From IMG/VR virus record IMGVR_UViG_3300039106_001163, positions 1-43,831 of that record: a DNA stretch of 43,831 nt. One strand, written 5' to 3'. Of the stretch, positions 12,107 through 20,991 are shown one piece after another (position 1 is the stretch's first letter; every line of letters starts with the position of its first letter). Below the pieces are notes generated by a model. It was not told where the DNA came from and ran no database searches. It saw nothing but the letters and a program-made list of their open reading frames with translations. The DNA is from a virus. Position numbers and translations under genes: made by a program.

Positions 12107-13357
12107 ATGGCACTAACCAGACCAAAATACAGTCAGATTTACGATACCGATTATAAACAAAGTGTTCTAGTAGCCACTACAGCCGATGTGGGTAATTTGT
12201 TAGCAACTGGTAATATGACTAATTCAATTGACGGAGTCTCTCTTACAGTTGATGATCGAATTTTAGTTAAAGATCAAACAGATACTAAACAAAATGGTAT
12301 ATATCGTGTAAGCGTAGTAGGAACCGGAGTAAATGGTACTTGGATTCGCGCACTTGATGCAGATGCTAGCGATAAGGTTACATCAGGGTTATCGACTGTA
12401 GTATCATTAGGTAGCGTTAATGCTGCAAAAACATTTAGATTAACTACTAGTGATCCTATAACACTTGGGGTTTCACCATTAACATTTATAAATCCTTACG
12501 CAGCTGGAGCAGCCGCTGGTAGTAATCTTCAAATTCAGTTTAATTCACTAGGGACCTTAGGAGCTAGTGCAAATTTAACATTTAATACAAGTTCGAATAC
12601 ATTACTAATCACAGGCAATGTAACTGCTAATAATGTAACAGGTAATATAATCGGTAATGTAACAGGTAATTTAACTGGTAATGTAACCGGTAATATTTTA
12701 ACTGCTAGCCAACCAAATATAACAACATTAGGTGGTGTTACAAGTATTGGTGCAAGTGGAAGTACAACACTCACAGGTATATTACAAACTGCGGCACAAA
12801 CCAATGTTACTTCACTTGGTACTTTAACTACATTAACTATATCAGGTGCACTTAGTTCTGGAGCACATACCATTACTGGTAGCGGAGTTACTGCTATTAT
12901 TAATGGTGGTACAACCGGTGTAGGCAATATTGGTGCTTCGGGTGCCATATTCAACACAGTATTTGCTAAGGCAACATCTGCAGTATATGCCGACTTAGCA
13001 GAAAACTATTTAAGTGATAGTAATTATGTCGCTGGTACGGTAGTGGTATTTGGCGGCACAAAAGAAATTACAACTACTACAATGTTTGCTGATGTTGCGG
13101 TTGCTGGCGTTATTTCAACTAATCCAGCATACTTAATGAATGATACGTTAGATGGCCAACCAGTTGCATTACGCGGACGAGTTCCGGTCCGAGTACAAGG
13201 AATTACTAGAAAAGGTGATTTATTAGTTACAAGTAGTATAGCAGGAGTAGCAGTAAGTGTAGGGCGTGATATCAGCTATGGAATAGCTGTGTTTGCCAAA
13301 GCACTAGAAAACAAAACTACAACAGAAGTTGGCATTATCGAAGCAGTGATTATTTAA
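12107..13357 (+). CDS. Tail-fibre-like virion protein, 416 aa
   Basis: The N-terminal part (about 20-130) has the phage-fibre pattern D-D-R-I-L-V-K-D-Q-T-D-T-K-Q-N-G-I-Y and then W-I-R-A-x-D-A-D. The middle is a G-N-V-T repeat region and Ser/Thr/Gly-rich beta sequence (about 165-280) typical of trimeric fibres. The C-terminal 130 residues (YADLAENYLSDSNYVAGTVV, then GRVPVRVQG) match a tip domain common at the ends of phage fibres. It probably acts in host adsorption or as a baseplate spike. It starts the rightward virion block. Confidence 0.75.
   Translation: MALTRPKYSQIYDTDYKQSVLVATTADVGNLLATGNMTNSIDGVSLTVDDRILVKDQTDTKQNGIYRVSVVGTGVNGTWIRALDADASDKVTSGLSTVVSLGSVNAAKTFRLTTSDPITLGVSPLTFINPYAAGAAAGSNLQIQFNSLGTLGASANLTFNTSSNTLLITGNVTANNVTGNIIGNVTGNLTGNVTGNILTASQPNITTLGGVTSIGASGSTTLTGILQTAAQTNVTSLGTLTTLTISGALSSGAHTITGSGVTAIINGGTTGVGNIGASGAIFNTVFAKATSAVYADLAENYLSDSNYVAGTVVVFGGTKEITTTTMFADVAVAGVISTNPAYLMNDTLDGQPVALRGRVPVRVQGITRKGDLLVTSSIAGVAVSVGRDISYGIAVFAKALENKTTTEVGIIEAVII
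12611..12697 (+). repeat. In-frame short repeats encoding G-N-(V/L/I)-T
   Basis: About seven copies of a 12-base unit of the type GGTAAT-GTAACA or GGTAAT-TTAACT encode G-N-V-T/G-N-L-T. They form a low-complexity beta stretch in the fibre protein and are a likely slippage or recombination site. Confidence 0.7.
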
Positions 13358-13365
13358 GGTATAAT

Positions 13366-16300
13366 ATGGCATTACCACAATGGATTACTCCAGCAGGACA
13401 ATTAGGAATAGTACCAGAACTTGAGTACTATGAATATGAGCTGGATGCATACGATGCATCCAATGGCACATTAGTTTATAGTCATATTTCAGGAAAATTG
13501 CCATTAGGGATACAGTTAATATCAACAGGTAAATTACAAGGAATTCCAGTAAGTGAATTAGGTGGAGACCAAAATGTTACTTATACATTTACTATCAGAG
13601 TAAAAAATGCTATTACTCACAGTGTAGCTGACCGAACATTTATTATTACGATATCAAACGTTGCACCACCTATTATTGTACCACGTGACGTCAATCTTGG
13701 TCAATATTTTGATGGTACAATAATTAACATACAATTAGAAGCAATCGAAGCAACTCCGGGCGCAACATTAATATGGCGCAAGAAGGATGGAGATCTTCCT
13801 AGTGGAGTAACTGTATCCCCGGCTGGATTAATTTATGGATACTTACCCACGATTGTCAATCCTGGACCGGGTAGTAGTCCAGGATGGGACGAAACCCCGT
13901 GGAACGAACTTGGATGGGATTTCCCAATACTTTCTACCAGTAAGATATTTAATTTTACTATAGAGGTCTTTGATGGCGTAAATTATGATGTGACTCCATA
14001 CAAGTTAACAGTTGTACCACAAAATGCACTCGCAGCAGATTCTACATTAGTTAGTGCCGATGCAACATTAAGTGGTGGCGAACCACTTACTATTGATATA
14101 GGTGCACGGCACGAACCAATTATAGTAACTACACAAGTTGAGCTCGAAACACAACGACAAGGTAGTTATTTTTCTTTTCAAATTACTGGATTAGATTTAA
14201 ATGGCGATGTATTACAATATACCCTTCCGTCGGCAGTAACAAGTTCATTCGACGAGCAAGTTATAATCGGCAATAGTAATCCATATATTGCATCAACATT
14301 AACAGGTGGTAATTTGTTTGTTGGAGTGAACTCGAGTTCCGATACCACTAGGGCAGCACTATTGCCAGGTGATGATATTAAAGTATTGAGTTTAACAAGC
14401 CCAGATGAATTAAATTGGTATGATGCCACTGTTAATAGTTATATCAATCTAAGAGTAACAGGCAATAAAATTATATCAGGCTCGCCGGGCAATTTTATTA
14501 CTCAGGGAATAAGTTCTGCTAATGCTACTATAGCTACTATAAGTAACACAACAGGTAGTATAGAAGTTTCGGGTAATATTGTTACCGGAAGTTTCACTGT
14601 ACATGGTAATACCAACATCGGCACATTAACCGTATCAAATCAAGCAATTACTGCTAATGTTGGTGATTTTATTACCCAGCTTGCAAGCACAGCTAATGCC
14701 ACTGTACGTGCTAATGTAGTGAATTCAATATCAGTGCCGATTCAAATAACCACTGGTGAATTTATTATTAGTGGTAGTAATGTAAAAATTAATGGTAGTT
14801 TCATTGATGCATATCCTACAGCTACCTTGTTTAATGATAAACTAATTACAGCCAATATTGGTGACCTTATTACACAACCGAGTACGGGCGCAACTGCAAC
14901 AATAACTGCAAATGTAGTTTCAGCAATTAATATACCAGTAAGATATACCGGTGGAACATTTACTATTGGTTACGGAAATCTTTCAATTAATGCTGTAACT
15001 ACCGATGTATACCCAACTGTATCTACCACAACAATAACTCCAGTGGCGATCACTGCAAATATTGGTGATATTATTACACAGTCAATTACAGGTGCTACTG
15101 CAACCATAACATCTAATATTGTAACTAATACTATTATTCCTGTTACATTTACCTCAGGCATATTTTCTACAACATCCGGTAATCTTACATTAGGCGCAAC
15201 TAGTATTGATGTGAAACCACTTAATGTTATTGCACATGCCGATATCGGAATGATGTATAATAATGCAAATACGTTTACATTTAATTCAGCAGCCGAATCT
15301 GCATTGGTACATATAGCAGATGGCCAGGCTTCTGATATTATAATAGTATTTGGCCATATTAATAGTGACGGGGGGACAATTACTGCACCTGCTGGGTATG
15401 CACTTGCTACTTCAAGAACTAACCATCAATCTGTAACATACTCAACTACAATGTCTGCATATAAAAACAGTAGTGTAGCAAATCCTGAGAATCCACCGGT
15501 ATTTATAGGCTCCGGTAGTACCCCAACTGATTGGAATGCATATTCAGTGAGAATTTCTCCAAGTGCATCTACAACTGGACTATATATCGGATCAACCGTT
15601 GATAATAATATTGATGGATTTGCTACTGGAAATAGTTTCACTATCTCTCTTCCTGCAGGGACACAACTTGGCGATTTAGCAATTATTGCTATAACTGCAA
15701 CTGCTAACCTTATTGGTGGTATGACCGCTACAGGTTGGACTCAAATAAGTGTTGATACCGGCATAATTAATAGCTGTTTACTTTATAAGATAATCACTAA
15801 TTTATCTGCCGTTACATTTACACACTCAGGTCTTATATCTGCTGCGGTAACTGCTACATTATCAGTATTCCGTGGGGCAACTTATAATTCGTATACATTT
15901 GCTAATAGTACAACTGGCTATCCTAATCCACCATCTATTGCAACTTCTGGAGTAATCGCAATTGATACAGTTACTAATGCAACTCCCACAACTGTAAATA
16001 GCGTTGGCGTAACACTTGGATTAATATCAACTGAAGGTACCATTGGATATAATGAATCTAAATTTGATCAAACTCCATTGTTTATATCTAATAATATAAC
16101 TATAGATATAAACTCGGGTTGGATGACAGGACGATTACCAAATCAAACAGTTAACGAAATTAACTATCCATTCGAAGTTATAGTTTATAAACGAGATTAT
16201 CCAGCATATTTAACAAGTGGATTATTTACATTAACAGTACTCGGTGATTTAAATAATAAAATTAATTGGGTAACACCAAGTGCATTAGGTACCATTGAAA

Positions 16301-18021
16301 ATGGACGTATAAGTGATCTATCTATTGTTGCTTTATCTACCAGAGATAAAGCTCTCTGGTATAAACTAACGCCAGGTTTGCTACAACATCTACCACAAGG
16401 GCTAATGCTTACGCCAAATGGGTTGCTATCTGGCAGAGTTAGTTTCGAATTGTTTAGTTTAGATCACAGAACTACATTTTTAGATGGCGATTTTTTTGGA
16501 AATGCAACTACTACATTTGATAATACATATACCTTTACAGTTACAGCAAGCGATTTTGCTCAAACTGTTGAATCTAGTCGTACTTTTACAATTCGCGTAC
16601 TTAATAGAAATATTACACCATACGAAGATTTGTATCTTAAAGCATTACCATCAAAAGAACAACGTGCGCAATTTTTATCAATCTTGCATAATACTTCAGT
16701 TTTTCCGCCAGCATTGATTTATCGCAATGAAGATCCATTTTTTGGTCTTGCCACTGATATTAAAACATTATTTTTACCAGGATTAAATCCTAGTCTATTA
16801 TCAGAATATGCTGCAGCAGTTGCAACTAATCATTATGAAAAAAGAATTACATTAGGCAATATAAAAACTGCGGTAGCACGTGATAGCAATTTTAATATTA
16901 AATACGAAGTTGTATACTTAGAAGTAACCGATGATAATACCAATGCATCAAGTGAAGGCCCGGCAAATATACAATATCCACATATTGCTACTCCTTATTA
17001 TGATGCCAATGGCAATAACTATACTATAGCATACCCTAATGCATTTAGTAATATGAAAGATGTTACTATTGCAGCTCTGGGTTATGCAAATAAAGGAGCC
17101 TTGCCAGATTGGATGACTAGTAGACAAGCAAATGGGTTCGTACTTGGATTTACTCGTGCCGTTGTGCTTGCATATACTATACCAGGTGCAAGTAGTTTAA
17201 TTGCTTATAGATACCAACAACAAAACTTTAACATGAATGATATTGATTTTACAGTCGATCGTTATCAACTTGATAATAATTATACTGCTAACTATGATAT
17301 TGCTGCTGGTGCATTTATTACTAGTAGAGAAACAACATTTGACCGTTACCCAGGTTTATCAAGTATTTTCACTTCATCTGGAACAGTTGACTATGCTGTA
17401 GTTATACCATTTGAAGATATTAATAATCGTTCAAAATCATTCCTAAATAATCTCGGCGGATTAGATGGTATAAAATATTTCAAAAACGGAGAAACATTAG
17501 TATTTGCTCAACAGGAATTTAATCAAGATCAAAATGATATCGGTGAATATAACCAAGGTTGGGGCAGAGTTGATACACTATGGGGTGGTGATTCTTGGGA
17601 TTATGACAATTCAACAGTCACAACCATAGATGATTTAGGTTGGGATTCTACAAATTTTGTTCCTGGATTTATTGAACATAACCTCAATCCACTTGTAGCA
17701 AATGAACGTATTGGTATCTGGCGTATTAATATCGATTCTGAGAATATAATTACATTGACCTATATACAAGAAATAACAATATATAATAAATTATATGTAA
17801 GAAATGGATATACTTATGGTGGTACTAATATCTATTTTGACCCAATAGTCAAACCTGGTAAATTAATACCAAATTATAGTATTATACCAGAAGAAATACA
17901 AATAATATCTACACAGTTTGATGGTAATGGTACACGATTCTATAATTATCGAGATAGTTATACACTACCCGAATCTGGAGATAAATACATTAAATTTGCT
18001 AAACTCGGAGTATTTAATTAA
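13366..18021 (+). CDS. Giant Ig-like/repeat virion protein, 1551 aa
   Basis: Opens with an Ig-like domain of the He_PIG type: GKLPLGIQLISTGKLQGIP (43-61), a second copy with DGDLPSGVTVSPAGLIYG (about 144-161), and another late in the protein (LPQGLMLTPNGLLSGRV). A tandem block of four roughly 60-68-residue repeats follows at about 367-621 (T-A-N-x-G-D-x-I-T-Q in each). The C-terminal third is Asn/Tyr/Asp-rich with no known domain. Size, repeats and position between two fibre-like genes point to a long tail fibre, adhesin or baseplate-associated protein, as in marine T4-like phages. No signal peptide. Confidence 0.75.
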   Translation: MALPQWITPAGQLGIVPELEYYEYELDAYDASNGTLVYSHISGKLPLGIQLISTGKLQGIPVSELGGDQNVTYTFTIRVKNAITHSVADRTFIITISNVAPPIIVPRDVNLGQYFDGTIINIQLEAIEATPGATLIWRKKDGDLPSGVTVSPAGLIYGYLPTIVNPGPGSSPGWDETPWNELGWDFPILSTSKIFNFTIEVFDGVNYDVTPYKLTVVPQNALAADSTLVSADATLSGGEPLTIDIGARHEPIIVTTQVELETQRQGSYFSFQITGLDLNGDVLQYTLPSAVTSSFDEQVIIGNSNPYIASTLTGGNLFVGVNSSSDTTRAALLPGDDIKVLSLTSPDELNWYDATVNSYINLRVTGNKIISGSPGNFITQGISSANATIATISNTTGSIEVSGNIVTGSFTVHGNTNIGTLTVSNQAITANVGDFITQLASTANATVRANVVNSISVPIQITTGEFIISGSNVKINGSFIDAYPTATLFNDKLITANIGDLITQPSTGATATITANVVSAINIPVRYTGGTFTIGYGNLSINAVTTDVYPTVSTTTITPVAITANIGDIITQSITGATATITSNIVTNTIIPVTFTSGIFSTTSGNLTLGATSIDVKPLNVIAHADIGMMYNNANTFTFNSAAESALVHIADGQASDIIIVFGHINSDGGTITAPAGYALATSRTNHQSVTYSTTMSAYKNSSVANPENPPVFIGSGSTPTDWNAYSVRISPSASTTGLYIGSTVDNNIDGFATGNSFTISLPAGTQLGDLAIIAITATANLIGGMTATGWTQISVDTGIINSCLLYKIITNLSAVTFTHSGLISAAVTATLSVFRGATYNSYTFANSTTGYPNPPSIATSGVIAIDTVTNATPTTVNSVGVTLGLISTEGTIGYNESKFDQTPLFISNNITIDINSGWMTGRLPNQTVNEINYPFEVIVYKRDYPAYLTSGLFTLTVLGDLNNKINWVTPSALGTIENGRISDLSIVALSTRDKALWYKLTPGLLQHLPQGLMLTPNGLLSGRVSFELFSLDHRTTFLDGDFFGNATTTFDNTYTFTVTASDFAQTVESSRTFTIRVLNRNITPYEDLYLKALPSKEQRAQFLSILHNTSVFPPALIYRNEDPFFGLATDIKTLFLPGLNPSLLSEYAAAVATNHYEKRITLGNIKTAVARDSNFNIKYEVVYLEVTDDNTNASSEGPANIQYPHIATPYYDANGNNYTIAYPNAFSNMKDVTIAALGYANKGALPDWMTSRQANGFVLGFTRAVVLAYTIPGASSLIAYRYQQQNFNMNDIDFTVDRYQLDNNYTANYDIAAGAFITSRETTFDRYPGLSSIFTSSGTVDYAVVIPFEDINNRSKSFLNNLGGLDGIKYFKNGETLVFAQQEFNQDQNDIGEYNQGWGRVDTLWGGDSWDYDNSTVTTIDDLGWDSTNFVPGFIEHNLNPLVANERIGIWRINIDSENIITLTYIQEITIYNKLYVRNGYTYGGTNIYFDPIVKPGKLIPNYSIIPEEIQIISTQFDGNGTRFYNYRDSYTLPESGDKYIKFAKLGVFN
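14464..15228 (+). repeat. Four tandem in-frame repeats (about 60-68 residues each)
   Basis: Copies begin near 14464, 14641, 14839 and 15041. Each encodes T-A-N-(V/I)-G-D-(F/L/I)-I-T-Q (first copy diverged: S-G-S-P-G-N-F-I-T-Q), then A-T-x-x-x-N-V, x-x-P-V-x-x-T-x-G-x-F and G-x-(L/V)-x-I-x-x-x-x-x-D. They suggest repeated beta-sandwich or beta-helix modules grown by duplication. Confidence 0.75.
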
Positions 18022-18954
18022 ATGTCATCAATTAACCCAAATAATATAAACGGAAGTTACCCAATCGCCGGTCAAGATAATGATTCGCAAGGATTTCGTG
18101 ATAACTTCACAAACGTTAAAAACAATCTAACCTTTGCTAAGACAGAGATAGAAGATATACAAACTAATGCTATTTTAAAGACGGCGTTAGCCGGTACTAC
18201 CTTAAACAACGAAATGAACAATGCACAACTAAAAGGTGCGCAGTTAATTAAGACTGTTGAAACTATTAAAGATTGGTCATCGCAAACTTCAGTTGAAATT
18301 AGTTTCGCAGATGGTCACTACCAGAAAGTAACAACTGGTGGTCCGTTTACTATTAGTGCATTTACAAATTGGCCAACAAGTGGATTGTATGCTAAATTAA
18401 GACTTGAAATTGTTATTACTACACCAGCAACAGATACAGTAACATTACCAAGTGCTGTTTCAGTTGGACTTACTAATATTCTAGGTGCAGTTGGGCAAAC
18501 TATTACATTTGTTTCTGCCGGTTCGTATGTATTTGAATTTACAACTTACAATGCAGGTACTACAATTACTATTGAAGATTTATCACGCAATTATAATAAT
18601 ATTGCTGGTAGTTTCACAATTACAGGTAATTTAACACATAGTGGAGCAACAATCAATACAGGTTATCAATACAGTGCTGCAACTGCTAACTTCAATGATA
18701 CTGTGGGTACTAGTATTTCACGTGTAATTTATGATCCAGCAGGCACATTAGCCACTGGTACACTAACATTGCCAGCAGGTAATGTCGAAGCTAAGATTGT
18801 TACAGTTTCAAGTACACAAATTATTACAGCATTTAAAGTTAATCCAAGTGTAGGAACAACATTGGTACCAAGTGCTAATATTACATTAGCGGCAGGTACA
18901 AGTGTTTCATACTTCTACCACGCTGTAGAAACTAAATGGTATAAAATAGCTTAA
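18022..18954 (+). CDS. Fibre-like virion protein, 310 aa
   Basis: The N-terminus INPNNINGSYPIAGQDNDSQG, followed by FRDNFTNVKNNLTFAKTEIEDIQ (about 24-46), is a conserved attachment-type segment that I associate with structural proteins of marine T4-like phages. The rest is Thr/Ser/Gly-rich beta sequence with no membrane segment, ending in YFYHAVETKWYKIA, a typical fibre end. Its ATG follows directly on the stop of the giant protein. It is probably part of the same fibre or baseplate assembly. Confidence 0.7.
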   Translation: MSSINPNNINGSYPIAGQDNDSQGFRDNFTNVKNNLTFAKTEIEDIQTNAILKTALAGTTLNNEMNNAQLKGAQLIKTVETIKDWSSQTSVEISFADGHYQKVTTGGPFTISAFTNWPTSGLYAKLRLEIVITTPATDTVTLPSAVSVGLTNILGAVGQTITFVSAGSYVFEFTTYNAGTTITIEDLSRNYNNIAGSFTITGNLTHSGATINTGYQYSAATANFNDTVGTSISRVIYDPAGTLATGTLTLPAGNVEAKIVTVSSTQIITAFKVNPSVGTTLVPSANITLAAGTSVSYFYHAVETKWYKIA

Positions 18955-18972
18955 TTCTACCAAACCACTTGA

Positions 18973-19015
18973 CTCCTTAGCGATATTACTGTAAATTAGT
19001 AATATAACTAAGGAG
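18973..19015 (+). promoter_or_regulatory. Hairpin hiding the MazG ribosome-binding site
   Basis: CTCCTTAG (18973-18980) pairs with CTAAGGAG (19008-19015), and ATATTAC (18983-18989) with GTAATAT (18999-19005), separated by a 2x2 internal loop (CG/AA) and closed by the loop TGTAAATTA. The 3' arm contains the Shine-Dalgarno AAGGAG (19010-19015), ten bases before the ATG at 19026. Transcripts coming through from upstream would fold and block it. A start inside the loop would leave it free. TTGACT (18969-18974) with TAAATT 17 bp on, or a late-type TGTAAATT in the loop, could supply such a start. Confidence 0.65.
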
Positions 19016-19025
19016 TTTCTCATTT

Positions 19026-19460
19026 ATGCAAATCGATTTAAACAAATATTCCAGCTTCGTAAAAGAAGTAACTAGCCAACCTAGCAATGACTTAACTACT
19101 TTTATGAATCGTTTAGATGATTTGGATAGTAATTACGATTCTGCTACTGATACACATGGCCCAGATGTTAATGTTCCGTTACTAATTACGGCATGCTTGG
19201 GCTTAGCCGCAGAATCTGGCGAGTTTTGTGAAATTCCAAAGAAAATGTTATTCCAAGGTAAACCACTTAACGATGAGAATGTATTCCACATGAAGCGTGA
19301 ACTTGGTGATATCATGTGGTATTGGGTAAATGCATGTCGTGCGTTAAATCTAAATCCTAATGATGTAATACAAGAAAACGTAAATAAACTACAATCACGC
19401 TATCCAGGCGGAAGTTTCGATGCCTACTATAGTGAGAATAGACAAGACGGAGATTTATAA
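19026..19460 (+). CDS. mazG: MazG-like nucleotide pyrophosphohydrolase, 144 aa
   Basis: An all-alpha NTP-PPase of the MazG type. L-G-L-A-A-E-S-G-E-F-C-E (58-69) with E63 and E66, and K-R-E-L-G-D-I-M-W-Y (90-99) with E92 and D95, give the ExxE...ExxD magnesium site. The final segment DVIQENVNKLQSRYPGGSFD is typical. It probably hydrolyses non-canonical or (d)NTPs to monophosphates, and in phages may tune nucleotide or (p)ppGpp pools. One domain only, as in other phages. Expression may be controlled by the hairpin at 18973-19015. Confidence 0.85.
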   Translation: MQIDLNKYSSFVKEVTSQPSNDLTTFMNRLDDLDSNYDSATDTHGPDVNVPLLITACLGLAAESGEFCEIPKKMLFQGKPLNDENVFHMKRELGDIMWYWVNACRALNLNPNDVIQENVNKLQSRYPGGSFDAYYSENRQDGDL

Positions 19461-19696
19461 TGCATCCATTAACCCCAGACCTAACCGGTTTATCAGATGA
19501 TGAATTACATAAAAAGCGTGCCGAGTTAAGTAATCGTATGATGTTTGCATATCGTATGGGGCATGGCGATATGATTGGCCAGATACAGTTAGTCATGGGC
19601 GATTATGATATGGAAGTTCAACGTCGTAATCAAAAAATGCTAGATGATTTAGAAAAGAATAGCAAAACATTCAAAGACAAGATTGATATCAAATAA
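19460..19696 (+). CDS. Conserved small helical phage protein, 78 aa
   Basis: Helical and charged. L-S-D-D-E-L-H-K-K-R-A-E-L-S-N-R-M (about 11-27), then G-D-M-I-G-Q-I-Q-L-V-M-G-D-Y-D-M-E-V-Q-R-R, is the layout of short coiled-coil-like phage proteins found near replication or nucleotide genes. Start and stop share one base with neighbours at each end, so it is coupled to MazG and to the DnaE-like gene. Function unknown. Confidence 0.7.
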   Translation: MHPLTPDLTGLSDDELHKKRAELSNRMMFAYRMGHGDMIGQIQLVMGDYDMEVQRRNQKMLDDLEKNSKTFKDKIDIK

Positions 19697-20208
19697 TGAA
19701 GTATGATGAATACGGACAAGGTTACACAGACACAAAAGAACTGTGTGACCTATTGTATGCTAAACCTGATTTAAATATTAATTTATTTCAAGTCGAGGAT
19801 CCTGATGAGTTCAATAGTAGTGTTGATGCACTGCATGCCGAAATAAACAAACTAGGATTGTATACTAGTAAACGTATGCCCGTAGACAAGTATGATGATG
19901 CTATGCAGTCACAGTGGCACATGCCCGATGATTATAAAGAATTAGATATCGCAGAATACATTCTAAGTTTATGTCGAGAAGACTACGAATTACAGCGTGT
20001 AGCACAAGAGTTGTTGTTATATCAAGAGCGTGATTTGTTTAACCTATTACGTTATTTAAAATATCTTGTTGATACATTACGTAAGAATAAATTAGTTTGG
20101 GGAGTTGGTCGTGGTAGTAGTGTAGCAAGTTATGTGTTATACTTATTAGGTGTACATAAAATTAACTCATTGCACTATCAGCTTGATATCACCGAATTCC
20201 TGAAGTAA
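19696..20208 (+). CDS. DnaE/PolIII-alpha-like fragment protein, 170 aa
   Basis: The C-terminal 45 residues (LVWGVGRGSSVASYVLYLLG, then VHKINSLHYQLDITEFLK) match the bacterial DnaE/PolC palm segment (G-P-G-R-G-S-x-x-G-S-L-V-A-Y-x-L-x-I-T-x-x-D-P-L-x-x-x-L-x-F-E-R-F-L). The protein stops just before the place where DnaE has its catalytic P-D-F-D motif, so it cannot be a polymerase alone. The N-terminal 120 residues are not recognised. It may bind nucleotide or DNA, or compete with host polymerase III; these are guesses. It is coupled to the preceding gene by a one-base overlap. Confidence 0.7.
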   Translation: MKYDEYGQGYTDTKELCDLLYAKPDLNINLFQVEDPDEFNSSVDALHAEINKLGLYTSKRMPVDKYDDAMQSQWHMPDDYKELDIAEYILSLCREDYELQRVAQELLLYQERDLFNLLRYLKYLVDTLRKNKLVWGVGRGSSVASYVLYLLGVHKINSLHYQLDITEFLK

Positions 20209-20211
20209 ATA
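20204..20211 (+). promoter_or_regulatory. Late-like box AGTAAATA
   Basis: Six of eight matches to TATAAATA, overlapping the stop of the DnaE-like gene and ending 26 bases before the ATG at 20238, the same spacing as at 12073-12080. The identical AGTAAATA recurs at 34454 and 34788. Confidence 0.3.
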
Positions 20212-20237
20212 AGTACACATATAATAGGAGAAATAAC

Positions 20238-20624
20238 ATGGCAACATATAAAACAGCAATGGGTAAATCAATCGATATCGATTCGCTTCGCGTTGCAAAT
20301 GAAAATGTAATTGCAGTAGGTAATATGAAAACCAATGGACGTGGAGACGAACTTGGTGCAGGTGGCAAGATTGCAAAAACTCGTGCTCAACTTATGCAAG
20401 AATATCATAAATTGAATACTCCAGTTGCATCACATGATGATATTATCGAATCATCAACAGCAGTAATACAAAAACCAGTAACCAAACTTGCTCAACCACT
20501 GGCAGAAGATATACCAGTTAGTGCATCGACACCACCCGAATATACCAAGCCACGTGGCAGTTTGGCTAGTGCAGTTGCTAGCGAAACTGAAATTGTGACA
20601 ACTTCTGGTGTTAAACGAATTTAA
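20238..20624 (+). CDS. Conserved phage protein, 128 aa, possibly virion-associated
   Basis: The N-terminus MATYKTAMGKSIDIDSL, then V-G-N-M-K-T-N-G-R-G-D-E-L-G-A-G-G (about 28-44), follows a pattern I associate with an uncharacterised protein of marine T4-like phages. The C-terminal half is Pro/Ala/Thr-rich and probably disordered. ATAGGAG lies seven bases before the ATG. No enzymatic motif. Confidence 0.65.
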   Translation: MATYKTAMGKSIDIDSLRVANENVIAVGNMKTNGRGDELGAGGKIAKTRAQLMQEYHKLNTPVASHDDIIESSTAVIQKPVTKLAQPLAEDIPVSASTPPEYTKPRGSLASAVASETEIVTTSGVKRI

Positions 20625-20632
20625 GGAATAAC

Positions 20633-20986
20633 ATGGCCGCATTTGAAGCACACAAAATAAACAAGATTAGAGCATTACAAGATCATGTGTTAGTAACTGA
20701 TATGAACTTTGATCAACGAGTTACTAGCAGTGGTATTATTATACAAAATACAGACGGCAAGTTAGAAGGCATACATGCACGTTGGGGCAAAGTATATGCA
20801 ATTGGTAATAAACAGAAAGACGTTAAAGTCGGGCAATATGTTTTAGTTAAACACGGTCGTTGGACACGTGGTATTGAAATCGAAGATGCCACCGGCGAGC
20901 ATACGTTACGCAGAATTGACCACAATGATATCTTGTTGGTTCGAGACACACCAACATCAGATGAAATTATTGGAAGAGGCCTGTAG
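20633..20986 (+). CDS. GroES-like co-chaperonin, 117 aa
   Basis: The 10-kDa chaperonin fold: R-A-L-Q-D-H-V-L-V-T-D (13-23), a mobile-loop region with a T-S-S-G-I-I-I core (31-37), G-K-V-Y-A-I-G (52-58), V-K-V-G-Q-Y-V-L-V (65-73) and D-I-L-L-V-R-D (99-105). It probably caps host GroEL in place of GroES to fold phage proteins, as T4 gp31 does for the capsid protein. At 117 residues it is nearer to gp31 (111) than to GroES (97). It is short-spaced behind the preceding gene. Confidence 0.8.
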   Translation: MAAFEAHKINKIRALQDHVLVTDMNFDQRVTSSGIIIQNTDGKLEGIHARWGKVYAIGNKQKDVKVGQYVLVKHGRWTRGIEIEDATGEHTLRRIDHNDILLVRDTPTSDEIIGRGL

Positions 20987-20991
20987 TTAGC

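Noticed and set aside
12611-12697. Short regular repeats that could be taken for a CRISPR array
   Set aside because: They are in-frame, 12 bases long, without spacers, and encode the fibre's G-N-V-T motif.
12535-12957. Minus-strand 140-codon Pro/Val-rich frame
   Set aside because: It is the complement of the fibre G-N-V-T repeats, and lacks a start signal.
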